Assembly (NCBI RefSeq): GCF_916619195.1
Contig: NZ_CAKAKL010000001.1
Coordinates: forward strand, 124,001-188,000
DNA: 64,000 bases
Direction of reading: 5' to 3'
DNA from: Inquilinus sp. Marseille-Q2685
GTDB lineage: Bacteria > Pseudomonadota > Alphaproteobacteria > DSM-16000 > Inquilinaceae
The notes beneath the pieces are model-generated. The model saw nothing but the letters and a program-made list of their open reading frames with translations, searched no databases and was not told the origin of the DNA. This document shows, in pieces, positions 27,523 through 37,010 of the stretch (position 1 is its first letter; each line of letters opens with the position of its first letter). The position numbers and the translations under genes were made by a program.

Positions 27523-28620
27523 ATGAAGCGTCTCGTGCAAAGCCTTCTCGCGACCGCCGCGCTGTGCGCCGTGGCGGCGCCGGCCCTGGCCCAGGAGAAG
27601 GTGGTCAACATCTACAACTGGTCGGACTATATCGGCGAGACCACCCTGGCCGACTTCACCAAGGCCACCGGCATCAAGACCGTCTACGACACCTATGACG
27701 GCAACGAGGCGCTGGAAGCCAAGCTGCTGACCGGCAATTCCGGCTATGACGTCGTCGTGCCGACGGCGCAGCCCTTCCTGGCCCGCCAGATCAAAGCCAA
27801 TGTCTATCTCGAGCTCGACCGCTCCAAGATCCCGAACTGGAAGAACCTCGACCCGGCGCTGATGAAGCTGGTCGAGACCGCCGACCCCGGCAACAAGCAC
27901 GCGGTCATCTACCAGTGGGGTACGGTCGGCATCGGCTACAATGTCGACCAGGTGAAGAAGCGCCTGGGCGACACCCCGCCGGACAGCATCGCCATGGTGC
28001 TGGACCCGGAGAACGCCAAGAAGCTGGCGGATTGCGGCATCACCATGCTGGACAGCCCGACCGACGTGCTGCCCTCGGTGCTGAACTATCTCGGCCTCGA
28101 TCCCAACAGCCAGAAGCCGGAGGATCTGAAGAAGGCCGAGGACGCCTTGATGAAGATCCGGCCCTATCTGAAGTACCTGCACTCGTCGCAGTACATCAAC
28201 GACCTGGCGGGCGGCAATGTCTGCGTCTCGCTCGGCTGGTCCGGCGACGTCAACATCGCCAAGACCCGCGCCGAGGAGGCGAAGAACGGCGTCACCATCG
28301 ACTACTTCATCCCCAAGGAAGGGGCGCAGATCTGGTTCGACATGGCGGCGATTCCGAAGGACGCGCCGCATCCGGAGGAGGCCTACGCCTACATCAACTT
28401 CCTGCTCGACCCGAAGGTCATGGCCGGGATCGACGACTATGTCGGTTACGGCAACGCGGTGCTCGGCTCGCGTGAGCTCATGGATCCCGAGATCGCCAAC
28501 GATCCCCGCATCTTCCCGCCCGAGGACGTGATGAAGCGGCTGTTCGCGATCACCGAGGCGTCGTCCAGCTACGAACGCCTGCGGACGCGGACCTGGACAC
28601 GGTTCCGCACCGGCCAGTAG
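27523..28620 (+). CDS. potF: Polyamine ABC transporter substrate-binding protein
   Basis: Periplasmic binding protein, 365 residues, with a signal peptide (MKRLVQSLLATAALCAVAA...ALAQ). The mature start EKVVNIYNWSDYIGE and the segments GYDVVVPTAQPFLARQI, YQWGTVGIGYN and CVSLGWSGDV match PotF/SpuD, including tryptophans and acidic residues that hold putrescine. ATG 27523 was chosen from the signal peptide; an upstream in-frame start at 27460 lacks one. First gene of potFGHI. Confidence 0.92.
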   Translation: MKRLVQSLLATAALCAVAAPALAQEKVVNIYNWSDYIGETTLADFTKATGIKTVYDTYDGNEALEAKLLTGNSGYDVVVPTAQPFLARQIKANVYLELDRSKIPNWKNLDPALMKLVETADPGNKHAVIYQWGTVGIGYNVDQVKKRLGDTPPDSIAMVLDPENAKKLADCGITMLDSPTDVLPSVLNYLGLDPNSQKPEDLKKAEDALMKIRPYLKYLHSSQYINDLAGGNVCVSLGWSGDVNIAKTRAEEAKNGVTIDYFIPKEGAQIWFDMAAIPKDAPHPEEAYAYINFLLDPKVMAGIDDYVGYGNAVLGSRELMDPEIANDPRIFPPEDVMKRLFAITEASSSYERLRTRTWTRFRTGQ

Positions 28621-28626
28621 ACAGCA

Positions 28627-28660
28627 CGGCCGCCGCATCCCAGACCGGATGCGGCGGCCG
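28627..28660 (+). other. Intra-operon hairpin between potF and potG
   Basis: A perfect 14-bp stem: CGGCCGCCGCATCC (28627-28640) and its complement at 28647-28660, loop of six, then CTTCAC rather than a T run. In importer operons such hairpins commonly stabilise the binding-protein message and lower expression of the downstream membrane genes. That role is inferred here. Confidence 0.7.
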
Positions 28661-28693
28661 CTTCACATCGGGGGACAGGGTCCGGAGACGGGG

Positions 28694-29835
<1,142 letters not shown>

Positions 29836-29839
<4 letters not shown>

Positions 29840-30804
29840 CCGCGGTGACGGCGACCGACACGGCGGACGGCGCGGCCCCGCGGGTCGCGGCGGGACCGTC
29901 GATCCTGCGGCGGCTGGGCGGAAGGCTCGGGCGCAGCCTGGTGATCGCGCTGCCCTATGTCTGGCTGTTCCTGTTCTTCCTGATCCCCTTCGTCATCGTC
30001 CTGAAGATCGCCTTCGCCGACAAGGTGATCGGCCAGCCGCCCTACACGCCGCTGTGGGACTGGATCGACGAGGCCCATATCGGGATCTCGCTCAGCATCG
30101 GCAACTTCCAGTTCCTGCTCGACGATCCGCTCTATGTCAGCGCCTATCTGAGCTCGGTGAAGATCGCCGCGATCTCGACCGTGCTCAGCCTCCTGGTCGG
30201 CTATCCGATGGCCTATGCCATCGCCCGGTCGAGCCAGCAGTGGCGGGTGCCGCTGCTGATGCTGGTGATCCTGCCGTTCTGGACCTCGTTCCTGATCCGG
30301 GTCTATGCCTGGATCGGCATCCTCCAGCAGCAGGGCCTGCTCAACAACCTGCTGATCTGGCTCGGCCTCATCGACCAGCCTCTGGAGATCCTGCACACCG
30401 ACGTCGCCGTCTATATCGGCATCGTCTATTCCTACCTGCCCTTCATGATCCTGCCGCTCTACGCGACGCTGGAGAAGCTCGACGTCTCGCTGCTCGAGGC
30501 GGCGGAGGACCTCGGCTGCCGGCCGTGGAAGGCGTTCCTGCTGATCACCCTGCCGCTGTCGCTGCCCGGCATCATCGCCGGGTCGCTGCTGGTGTTCATC
30601 CCGGCGGTCGGCGAATACGTGATCCCGGAGCTGCTGGGCGGCATCGACACGCTGATGATCGGCAAGGTGCTGTCGAACGAGTTCTTCCAGAACACCGACT
30701 GGCCGGTCGCCTCCGCGGTCGCGATCGTGCTGCTGCTGGTGCTGGTGATCCCGATCATGATCTTCCAGTACGTCCAGGCGAAGCAGCAGGAGGCGGAGCG
30801 ATGA
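29836..30804 (+). CDS. potH: Polyamine ABC transporter permease
   Basis: Inner-membrane permease of 322 residues with about six hydrophobic segments. The coupling loop is LEAAEDLGCRPWKAFLLITLPLSLPG. The first 30 residues form a cytoplasmic Ala/Arg-rich leader. Start and stop overlap neighbours (ATGA both sides), showing tight coupling in potFGHI. Confidence 0.92.
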
Positions 30805-31637
30805 GGCGGCCCTGGTTCCTGTTCACCGCCCTGGTGTTCGGCTACGCCTTCCTCTACGTGCCGATCATCCTCTTGATGATCTACTCCTTCAACGAGAGCC
30901 GGCTGGTCACGATCTGGGGCGGCTTCTCGACCAGGTGGTACGGCACGCTGCTGGAGAACGAGCAGATGCTGGACGCGGCGCGGCGGTCGCTGGAGATCGC
31001 CGCGATCGCCGCCACCGTGGCCTGTGTACTGGGCACCGTGGCCGGGCTGGTGCTGGCCCGCTTCGGCCGGTTCCGCGGCCGCACGCTGTTCTCCGGCATG
31101 GTCACGGCGCCGCTGGTGATGCCCGAGGTGATCACCGGCCTGTCGATGCTGCTGCTGTTCGTGGCGATGGAAGGGCTGTTCGGCTTCCCGCAGGGCCGCG
31201 GCATGGTGACGATCACCATCGCCCACATCACCTTCTGCCTCGCCTATGTCGCGGTGATCGTGCAGTCGCGGCTGGTCAGCCTCGACGAATCAATCGAGGA
31301 GGCGGCGATGGACCTCGGCGCCCGGCCGCTGACGGTGTTCTTCTGGATCACCCTGCCGATCATCTCGCCCGCGGTGATCGCCGGCTGGCTCCTGTCCTTC
31401 ACCCTGTCGCTGGACACGCTGGTGATCACCAGCTTCGTCTCCGGCCCCGGCTCGACCACCCTGCCGGTCTACATCTTCTCCAAGGTGAAGCTCGGGGTGA
31501 CGCCGGAGATCAACGCGCTGGCCACCATCATCGTCGTGATCGTCACCACCGGCGTGATCATCGCCGGGGGCCTGCTGGTGCGGCACGAGAAGAAGCGCCG
31601 GCGGGACGAGCAACTGGCCTTCGCCGCAGGAACCTGA
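30801..31637 (+). CDS. potI: Polyamine ABC transporter permease, second subunit
   Basis: Second membrane subunit, 278 residues, beginning MRRPWFLFTALVFGYAFLYVPIILLMIYSFN. Six likely helices; coupling loop IEEAAMDLGARPLTVFFWITLPIISP. It completes the PotFGHI importer. The C terminus is a basic cytoplasmic tail. A lower-G+C gap follows. Confidence 0.92.
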   Translation: MRRPWFLFTALVFGYAFLYVPIILLMIYSFNESRLVTIWGGFSTRWYGTLLENEQMLDAARRSLEIAAIAATVACVLGTVAGLVLARFGRFRGRTLFSGMVTAPLVMPEVITGLSMLLLFVAMEGLFGFPQGRGMVTITIAHITFCLAYVAVIVQSRLVSLDESIEEAAMDLGARPLTVFFWITLPIISPAVIAGWLLSFTLSLDTLVITSFVSGPGSTTLPVYIFSKVKLGVTPEINALATIIVVIVTTGVIIAGGLLVRHEKKRRRDEQLAFAAGT

Positions 31638-32061
31638 AGCCAGGCCGGGCAAGAACGGCACTTTGTTGCGGCATTTGGGTGGTGCCGCGCAGGACTCTTA
31701 GTCATGCGCGGCGCGCAGGTGACCCTCGGCGTTTGCCCCCGGAGCAAAAACCGCGGCTGATCGACTATATCTACGGCGTTCGAGAACAATTCATGAGCTT
31801 CTCATGTCGTTTCTGTCGATCTTTGGAACCATTCGTTTGGCGCCGTTCGGCCGCCGTTTGACGAAGGGGGAAAAGTCGATCTCTCGGCGCCGCATTTGAT
31901 TGCCGCGCTGTCATCAGTGTCCTTCGGGACGATCGGTTTCTCGGGCCTGGCCGGCTGGTCGGGCCCGTTCCATTTTTGGGGTCTGAAAACCGGCTCTTTC
32001 ATCCGGACGCGGCGGACGCTAGCCTCTGGCGCTTGAGCCCGAACCACTGCGGAACCCCATT
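31638..32061. other. 424-bp gene-free region
   Basis: Between potI and the agmatine deiminase gene, this region has lower G+C than its flanks and runs such as CATTTGGGTGG, GACTATATCTACGG and CATTTTTGGGG. No ORF has a convincing start, and no clear terminator hairpin is visible. It probably holds the promoter of the deiminase gene, but I cannot fix its elements. Confidence 0.35.
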
Positions 32062-33081
32062 GTGACCGTCCCTGCATCCCTCGGCTACGTCATGCCCGCG
32101 GAATGGGAGCCCCACAGCCGCTGCTGGATGGCCTGGCCCTGCCGCGACGAGGTCTGGGGCGAGCAGATGGACGCCGCCCGCACCGCCTATGCCGACGTGG
32201 CCCGGGCCATCGCCGAGTTCGAGCCGGTGACCATGGTCTGCAACCCGGCGGATGTGGCGGAGGCGTCGCTGACCCTCGGCAACGGCACGCCGATCGACGT
32301 GGTGTCGATGGAGATCGACGACAGCTGGCTGCGCGATTCGGGGCCGACCTTCCTGCTCGACCGCAACGGCCATCTGGCCGGCGCGCATTGGCGCTTCAAC
32401 GCCTGGGGCCAGAAGTACCAGCCCTACAGCCGCGACGCGGTGGTGGCGAAGCGGATCCTGAAGCATGTCGGCGCCCGGCGGTTCCGCGCGCCTTTCGTGC
32501 TCGAGGGCGGGGCCGTCCATGTCGACGGCGAGGGCACGGTGCTGACCACCGAGCAGTGCCTGTTGAACCCGAACCGCAACCCGGACGTCACCAAGGCCCA
32601 GGTCGAGCAGAACCTGCGCGACTGGCTCGGCGTCTCCACCGTGATCTGGCTGCCCGAGGGGCTCGAGGACGACGAGACCGACGGCCATGTCGACGAGATC
32701 GCCTGCTTCGTGCGGCCGGGCGTGGTGCTGGCGCTGTCGACCGACGACAAGAGCGACGGCAATTTCGACGTGCTGCAGACCAACCTGGACATCCTGCGCT
32801 CGGCCAAGGACGCCAAGGGCCGGCCGCTGCAGGTGATCGAGGTGCCGCAGCCGGCCCGGCAGGAGCACAAGGGCAAGCGGCTGAGCCTGTCCTACATCAA
32901 CTTCTACATCGCCAATGGCGGCGTGGTGATGCCGGCCTTCGACGTGGCCGAGGACGAGCGCGCCTTCCGCATCATCCGCGACGCCTTCCCGAACCGCCGC
33001 GTGGTCCAGGTCCACGCCCGCGACATCTTCCTCGGCGGCGGCGGCATCCATTGCATCACCCAGCAGCAGCCGGCGCCTTGA
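32062..33081 (+). CDS. aguA: Agmatine deiminase
   Basis: Hydrolyses agmatine to N-carbamoylputrescine and ammonia in the cytoplasm. The 339-residue product carries the guanidino-modifying-enzyme signatures: PAEWEPHSRCWMAWP at the start, DDSWLRDSGPTFLL, EGGAVHVDGEGT, DGHVDEIACFVRPG and the catalytic cysteine in FLGGGGIHCITQQQP at the C terminus. GTG 32062 is the start, matching the family N terminus. The follow-on amidase AguB is not in the window. Confidence 0.92.
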   Translation: MTVPASLGYVMPAEWEPHSRCWMAWPCRDEVWGEQMDAARTAYADVARAIAEFEPVTMVCNPADVAEASLTLGNGTPIDVVSMEIDDSWLRDSGPTFLLDRNGHLAGAHWRFNAWGQKYQPYSRDAVVAKRILKHVGARRFRAPFVLEGGAVHVDGEGTVLTTEQCLLNPNRNPDVTKAQVEQNLRDWLGVSTVIWLPEGLEDDETDGHVDEIACFVRPGVVLALSTDDKSDGNFDVLQTNLDILRSAKDAKGRPLQVIEVPQPARQEHKGKRLSLSYINFYIANGGVVMPAFDVAEDERAFRIIRDAFPNRRVVQVHARDIFLGGGGIHCITQQQPAP

Positions 33082-33193
33082 GATCGCCCGAGAACACGCG
33101 CGGCGCGGCCGTCTGATGGCGGTTTCTGCGCTTCCGGTGCTCACGGACTTGAACGTCCGCTGCGCGCCGGTTCTCGAAACCACCACCAGCCGA

Positions 33194-33225
33194 CTCACGC
33201 CGCACGCGTTCTCGAGCGATCTCGC
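33194..33225. other. Inverted repeats between convergent genes
   Basis: CGAGCGA and TCGCTCG (about 33210-33235) form a 7-bp stem, and GGTTTC/GAAACC plus CGGAC/GTCCG pair in the stretch just before (about 33121-33182). They lie between the ends of the convergent agmatine deiminase and DoxX genes and may act as a two-way terminator. No T tract is present. Confidence 0.35.
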
Positions 33226-33250
33226 ATTCGCTCGGGCTGCGCCGGAAAGG

Positions 33251-33670
33251 TCAGACCGTCGCCAGGCGCGGATTGCGGACGGCGTCCAGGCTCCAGGCCC
33301 CGCCGCCGGCGGCGGCGAAGTACAGGAACACGAAGCTGTACAGCGCCGCCAGCTCGCCCTGGTTCAGGATCGGGAAGAAGCCCTGCGGCGCGTGGGCCAT
33401 GAAATAGGCCACCGCCATCTCGCCGGACAGGATGAAGGCGACCGGGCGGGTGAACAGCCCGATCAGCAGCAGCACGCCGCCGACGATCTCCAGCACGCCG
33501 GCCAGGCCGACCAGCGAGAACAGCTGCAGCCCATCGAAATAGGGCACATGCGGGAAGCCGAACAGCTTGGCCAGGCCGTGCTGCAGGAAGAACAGGGCAG
33601 TGGCGATGCGCAGGATGCTGAGCACGCGCGGCGCCCAGGTGCGGTCGAGCTGATCGTTCAGGTCGGCCAT
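33251..33670 (-). CDS. DoxX family membrane protein
   Basis: A 139-residue inner-membrane protein with four hydrophobic segments and the DoxX signature RIATALFFLQHGLAKLFG, then GLAGVLEIVGGVLLLIGLFTR. Members are linked to redox or thiol stress and sometimes act as quinone-linked subunits; the role here is unknown. ATG 33670 has a GGAG SD eight bases upstream, which decides against the longer frame from 33814. Confidence 0.9.
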   Translation of the reverse strand: MADLNDQLDRTWAPRVLSILRIATALFFLQHGLAKLFGFPHVPYFDGLQLFSLVGLAGVLEIVGGVLLLIGLFTRPVAFILSGEMAVAYFMAHAPQGFFPILNQGELAALYSFVFLYFAAAGGGAWSLDAVRNPRLATV

Positions 33671-33849
33671 GATCGTCTCCGGATCAGGTGGGGGGATGCC
33701 GCGGGGCTTGAGCCCGCTCCGCCGGGCCCGGCGGGGCGCCGTTCCGGGCCCGGTGGTGGCGTTGCGATTGAGTTGCTTTTGCGATCCGCGGTCAAGCCGC
33801 CGATCGCACAACAATTCGTCGCGCCGGGAACAACAATGGGCGAGCGGCC

Positions 33850-34464
33850 TCAGTAGCCGACGGTGAAGCGCTGCCGGATATGGGCGGGCTTCTCCAACTC
33901 GTCGATCAGGGCGATGGCGTAGTCTTCCTGGCTGATCCGGCTCTGCCCGTCCGCGCCGACCAGGAGCTGGTCGCCGCCCAGGCGAAACGTGCCGGTGCGC
34001 TCGCCCGGCGCGATCACCGCCGAGGGCGACAGGAAGGTCCAGTCCAGCCCGGTCTCGCCGCGCAGCAGGTTGAGGTAGTCGCGGCCCTTGGACGCCTCCT
34101 CCTTGTAGATCGCCGGAAACTCCGGCGTGTCGACCAGCTGCACGCCCGGCGCCACCTCCAGGCTGCCGGCGCCGCCGACCACCAGGTAGCGCTTGACCCC
34201 CGAGGCCTTGACCGCCTGCAGCAGCAGGGCGGGGTCGGAGGCGGTGTAATGCACCGAGCTGATCACCGCGTCATGCCCGGCCAGCAGCCCGGCCAGCCCG
34301 TCGGCGTCGAACACGTCGCCGCGCTTGGCGGTCAGATTCGGGTGCTGCGGCAGCTTCTCCGGGTTGCGGACGATGCCGGTGACCTCGTGGCCGCGATTCA
34401 GGGCTTCGGCCAGGATCTTGGAACCGACATTGCCGGTGGCGCCGATCAGGGCGAGCTTCGCCAT
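33850..34464 (-). CDS. NAD(P)-binding atypical SDR protein
   Basis: A 204-residue Rossmann-fold protein starting MAKLALIGATGNVGSKIL, with the GATGNVG dinucleotide loop at residues 8-14, then RGDVFDADGL and VVGGAGSLEVAPG. It resembles the YwnB/BVR-B-like NAD(P)H-binding group, usually oxidoreductases or redox sensors without the classical YxxxK site. ATG 34464 gives the family start. Substrate unknown. Confidence 0.85.
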   Translation of the reverse strand: MAKLALIGATGNVGSKILAEALNRGHEVTGIVRNPEKLPQHPNLTAKRGDVFDADGLAGLLAGHDAVISSVHYTASDPALLLQAVKASGVKRYLVVGGAGSLEVAPGVQLVDTPEFPAIYKEEASKGRDYLNLLRGETGLDWTFLSPSAVIAPGERTGTFRLGGDQLLVGADGQSRISQEDYAIALIDELEKPAHIRQRFTVGY

Positions 34465-34580
34465 GGGGATTCTCCGAACTTGGTTACGAATAGGTACCGG
34501 CGGCAAGTTCGGGATTCCCGCCGATCCGCGCAAGAAGGGTGTTGAAAGTAACCGAGGGACTGCGGGATGACCGGCAGCGT

Positions 34581-35144
34581 TCAGAACCGCTTGTACCAGA
34601 CCCGCTTCGGCCCGGTGTCGAGATGGACGAAGTCGGAGCGCCAGTAGAGGCCGAGGCCGCCGCTGGCGATGGCCCGGGCATGGTTGGCCAGGAACACCAT
34701 GCCGTAGCCCTGCACCGACAGGTCCACCGCCTTGCCCTGCATGTGCAGGCTGTTCCGGGCGGCGCCTTCGGGGCGCAGCTTCTCGTTGGTCTCGGGGGTG
34801 CGGTAGCCAGAATGCAGGTTGATCGTCACCCGCTGGCCCCTGGCGACCTGGTAGCGCCGGGAGATCAGCCACAGCAGGTCGAAGACGCCCGGGTCCATGT
34901 CGGTCGCCACATCGACATGGTGGTCGCGCAGCAGCCGGTTCAGCCGCTTCCGGGCGTCGTCCAGATACGCGCCGTCGACGGCGTAGACGTCGTCGAAGCG
35001 TTCGTCGGTGTGCGGGTTGTAGAGCTTGAAGCGCCGTTCGCCCGGCTGATCGAGGGCGGGGGCGGCCGCGGCGCAGAAGGGAAGGGCGGCGAGCCCCAGC
35101 AGGGCCCGCCGCCGTGTCAGTGACCCGGCAGGGTCAGCCGGCAT
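34581..35144 (-). CDS. DUF882 (YcbK-like, peptidase M15 fold) exported protein
   Basis: A 187-residue envelope protein. The leader [17 protein letters not shown] carries a twin-arginine motif. The domain has [19 protein letters not shown] and the zinc-site residues in [12 protein letters not shown] and SDFVHLDTG, the LAS-type pattern of peptidoglycan endopeptidases such as MepK. Cleavage of peptide cross-links is the likely role. Its start overlaps the end of the divergent clpP gene by 11 bases, an odd pairing for an operon. Confidence 0.85.
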   Translation of the reverse strand: MPADPAGSLTRRRALLGLAALPFCAAAAPALDQPGERRFKLYNPHTDERFDDVYAVDGAYLDDARKRLNRLLRDHHVDVATDMDPGVFDLLWLISRRYQVARGQRVTINLHSGYRTPETNEKLRPEGAARNSLHMQGKAVDLSVQGYGMVFLANHARAIASGGLGLYWRSDFVHLDTGPKRVWYKRF

Positions 35145-35769
35145 CCTTGATGCTGTCGATGATCTTGCCGACGAGGCCGTAATCCTTCGCCTCCTCGGCC
35201 GACATCCAGTAGTTCCGGTCGGTGTCGCGCTCGACCTTGTCCAGCGGCTGGCCGGTCTCGCGGGAGATGATCTCGTTCAGGCGGCGGCGCATCTTGATGA
35301 TCTCGCGCGCCTCGATGTCGATATCGACCGCCCGGCCGCCCGCACCGCCCGACGGCTGGTGCAGCAGGAACCGCGTGTTCGGCAGCGACAGGCGGTTCTC
35401 CTTCTTCGCCGCCAGGTAGATGTGGGCGCCGGCGCTGGCCACCCAGCCGGTGCCGATCACCTTCACCGGCGCGCCGATGAAGCGGATCATGTCGTGGATG
35501 GTGTCGCCGGCCTCGACATGGCCGCCCGGCGAATTGATCACCAGCCGGATCGGCTTCTTCTCGTCGTCGGCGGCGAGCGCCAGCAGCTGCGCGCTGATCC
35601 CCTGCGCCAGCTTCATGGAGATTTCACCGAACAGCAGCACCGTCCGGTTCTTGAAGAGGATGTTGCCGATCTGCGGACCGAGCTCCTCCTTCTTCTCCTT
35701 CTCGGGGCGCTCTTCCTCTTCTTCCTCCTCCTCGTCGTCGAGACGCGGCGGGAACGGGCGGTCGACCAT
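35134..35769 (-). CDS. clpP: Second ATP-dependent Clp protease proteolytic subunit (ClpP2-type) with acidic N-terminal tail
   Basis: A 211-residue ClpP-fold serine peptidase distinct from the canonical one at 49083. The catalytic residues are present: Ser in [10 protein letters not shown], His in [10 protein letters not shown] and Asp in the RDTDRNYW block. In place of the usual N-terminal loop it has a tail with an eight-glutamate run ([19 protein letters not shown]). The oxyanion region reads VASAG rather than AASMG. Many alphaproteobacteria have such a second ClpP, which may form mixed rings or act with other unfoldases. ATG 35769 has a GGATCC-flanked weak SD. Confidence 0.88.
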   Translation of the reverse strand: MVDRPFPPRLDDEEEEEEEERPEKEKKEELGPQIGNILFKNRTVLLFGEISMKLAQGISAQLLALAADDEKKPIRLVINSPGGHVEAGDTIHDMIRFIGAPVKVIGTGWVASAGAHIYLAAKKENRLSLPNTRFLLHQPSGGAGGRAVDIDIEAREIIKMRRRLNEIISRETGQPLDKVERDTDRNYWMSAEEAKDYGLVGKIIDSIKDAG

Positions 35770-35817
35770 GGGGGATCCTGTTCACTCGAGAGATCTGTCT
35801 GACCTGCAAGAGGTAGC

Positions 35818-35870
35818 GTGCCGGACCCCGCTTCGCAACCAGGGCCTTCCGGCACCGGCTGCGAAGCGGG
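35818..35870. other. Interleaved inverted repeats
   Basis: Two perfect inverted repeats interlock: GTGCCGGA (35818-35825) with TCCGGCAC (35848-35855), and CCCGCTTCGCA (35827-35837) with TGCGAAGCGGG (35860-35870). They can form either hairpin alone or a pseudoknot-like structure. The position, between the end of the polyamine operon and the clpP start on the minus strand, fits a terminator or 5' leader switch. Confidence 0.5.
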
Positions 35871-35886
35871 CTGGAGCCGGGCGGAG

Positions 35887-36939
35887 CTACGACTTGAGGC
35901 GGGTCCAGACCCGGTCGCGCAGCTCGACCGCCGCGGCGGAGCAGTTCTGGTTCGGGTTCAGCCGGCTCAGCATCTCCTGCGGCGTGTTGACCGCCGGGTC
36001 GTCGCGCAGCTTCGGGTCCATGAACTCCGGCGACCCCTTGATGGCGTTGTTGTAGCCGGTGAAGTTCGTGGCGACGGCGATGTTCTCCGGTTTCATCATC
36101 CAGTCGATGAAGATCTTGGCGTTCTCGACATTCCGCGCGCCCTTGGGCACGGCAAAATTGTCGTTCCAGAAGTTGATGCCTTCCTTCGGATAGACATAGG
36201 TGACGGTCGGTTTGCCTTCCTTGGTCCGATGCGCGGCGCCGTTCCATTGCATATGGGCCACGACCTCGCCGGCGATCATGCGCTCGATCGTGCCGTCGGA
36301 GTTGTACAGGGCGACGCTCGGCTTCTGCGCTTCCAGCAGCTTGAAGATCTTGCCGGCGTCCTCGCTGTTCTCGGTGCAGAAGTTGATGCCGAGATACATC
36401 GCCGCGGCCTTATAGACCTCGACCGGGTCGTTCATCATCGCCAGCCGGCCCTTGAACGGGCCGTCTGGGTTGAAGATCGACCACCAGCTGTCATCGACCT
36501 TGCCGCCCTCGACCTTGGCGGTGTCGTAGCTGAAGCCGGTGGTGCCCCACATATAGGGGGCGGAGTATTTCCGCTCCGGGTCGTACCAGGGCTTGTCGTG
36601 CGGCGCGCCGACATTCTTGAACTCGGCCATCCGGCCGGCATCGATCTCCTGCAGCAGGCCCTGCTGGACCATCATGGCGACCATGTAATCCGACGGTACC
36701 ACCACATCGTAGCCGGCGGCGCCGGCCTGCAGCTTGGCCAGCAGGGTCTCGTTCGAATCATAGACGTCGAGCGTGACCTTGATCCCGGTCTCCGCCTCGA
36801 ACTTCTTCAGCAGCTCCGGCGGGTAGTAGTTCGACCAGTTGTAGAAATAGAGCTCGCCGGCGGCCTGAGCGGCCGATGCCGCGGTCAGCGCCCCGGCGGC
36901 CGCGACGGCGGCGAGAAGAAGCTGTCTTGCGGATCCCAT
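35887..36939 (-). CDS. Polyamine ABC transporter substrate-binding protein, tandem copy 2
   Basis: A 350-residue periplasmic binding protein with a signal peptide (QLLLAAVAAAGALTAASAAQA). The mature start GELYFYNWSNYYPPELL, then YDVVVPSDYMVAMM, YMWGTTGFSYD and HMQWNGAAH, match the PotD/PotF family. It is strongly similar to the gene just upstream on this strand (37011-38054): long stretches are identical, so the pair is a tandem duplication. ATG 36939 follows an AGAGG SD. It is the last gene of the second importer operon. Confidence 0.92.
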   Translation of the reverse strand: MGSARQLLLAAVAAAGALTAASAAQAAGELYFYNWSNYYPPELLKKFEAETGIKVTLDVYDSNETLLAKLQAGAAGYDVVVPSDYMVAMMVQQGLLQEIDAGRMAEFKNVGAPHDKPWYDPERKYSAPYMWGTTGFSYDTAKVEGGKVDDSWWSIFNPDGPFKGRLAMMNDPVEVYKAAAMYLGINFCTENSEDAGKIFKLLEAQKPSVALYNSDGTIERMIAGEVVAHMQWNGAAHRTKEGKPTVTYVYPKEGINFWNDNFAVPKGARNVENAKIFIDWMMKPENIAVATNFTGYNNAIKGSPEFMDPKLRDDPAVNTPQEMLSRLNPNQNCSAAAVELRDRVWTRLKS

Positions 36940-37010
36940 TCTCAACCTCTCTGTTGTCGTCGGATTGTGATGTCGCGCCCCGCCGACGCCCGGGACGGTG
37001 GCCTGGCCGC

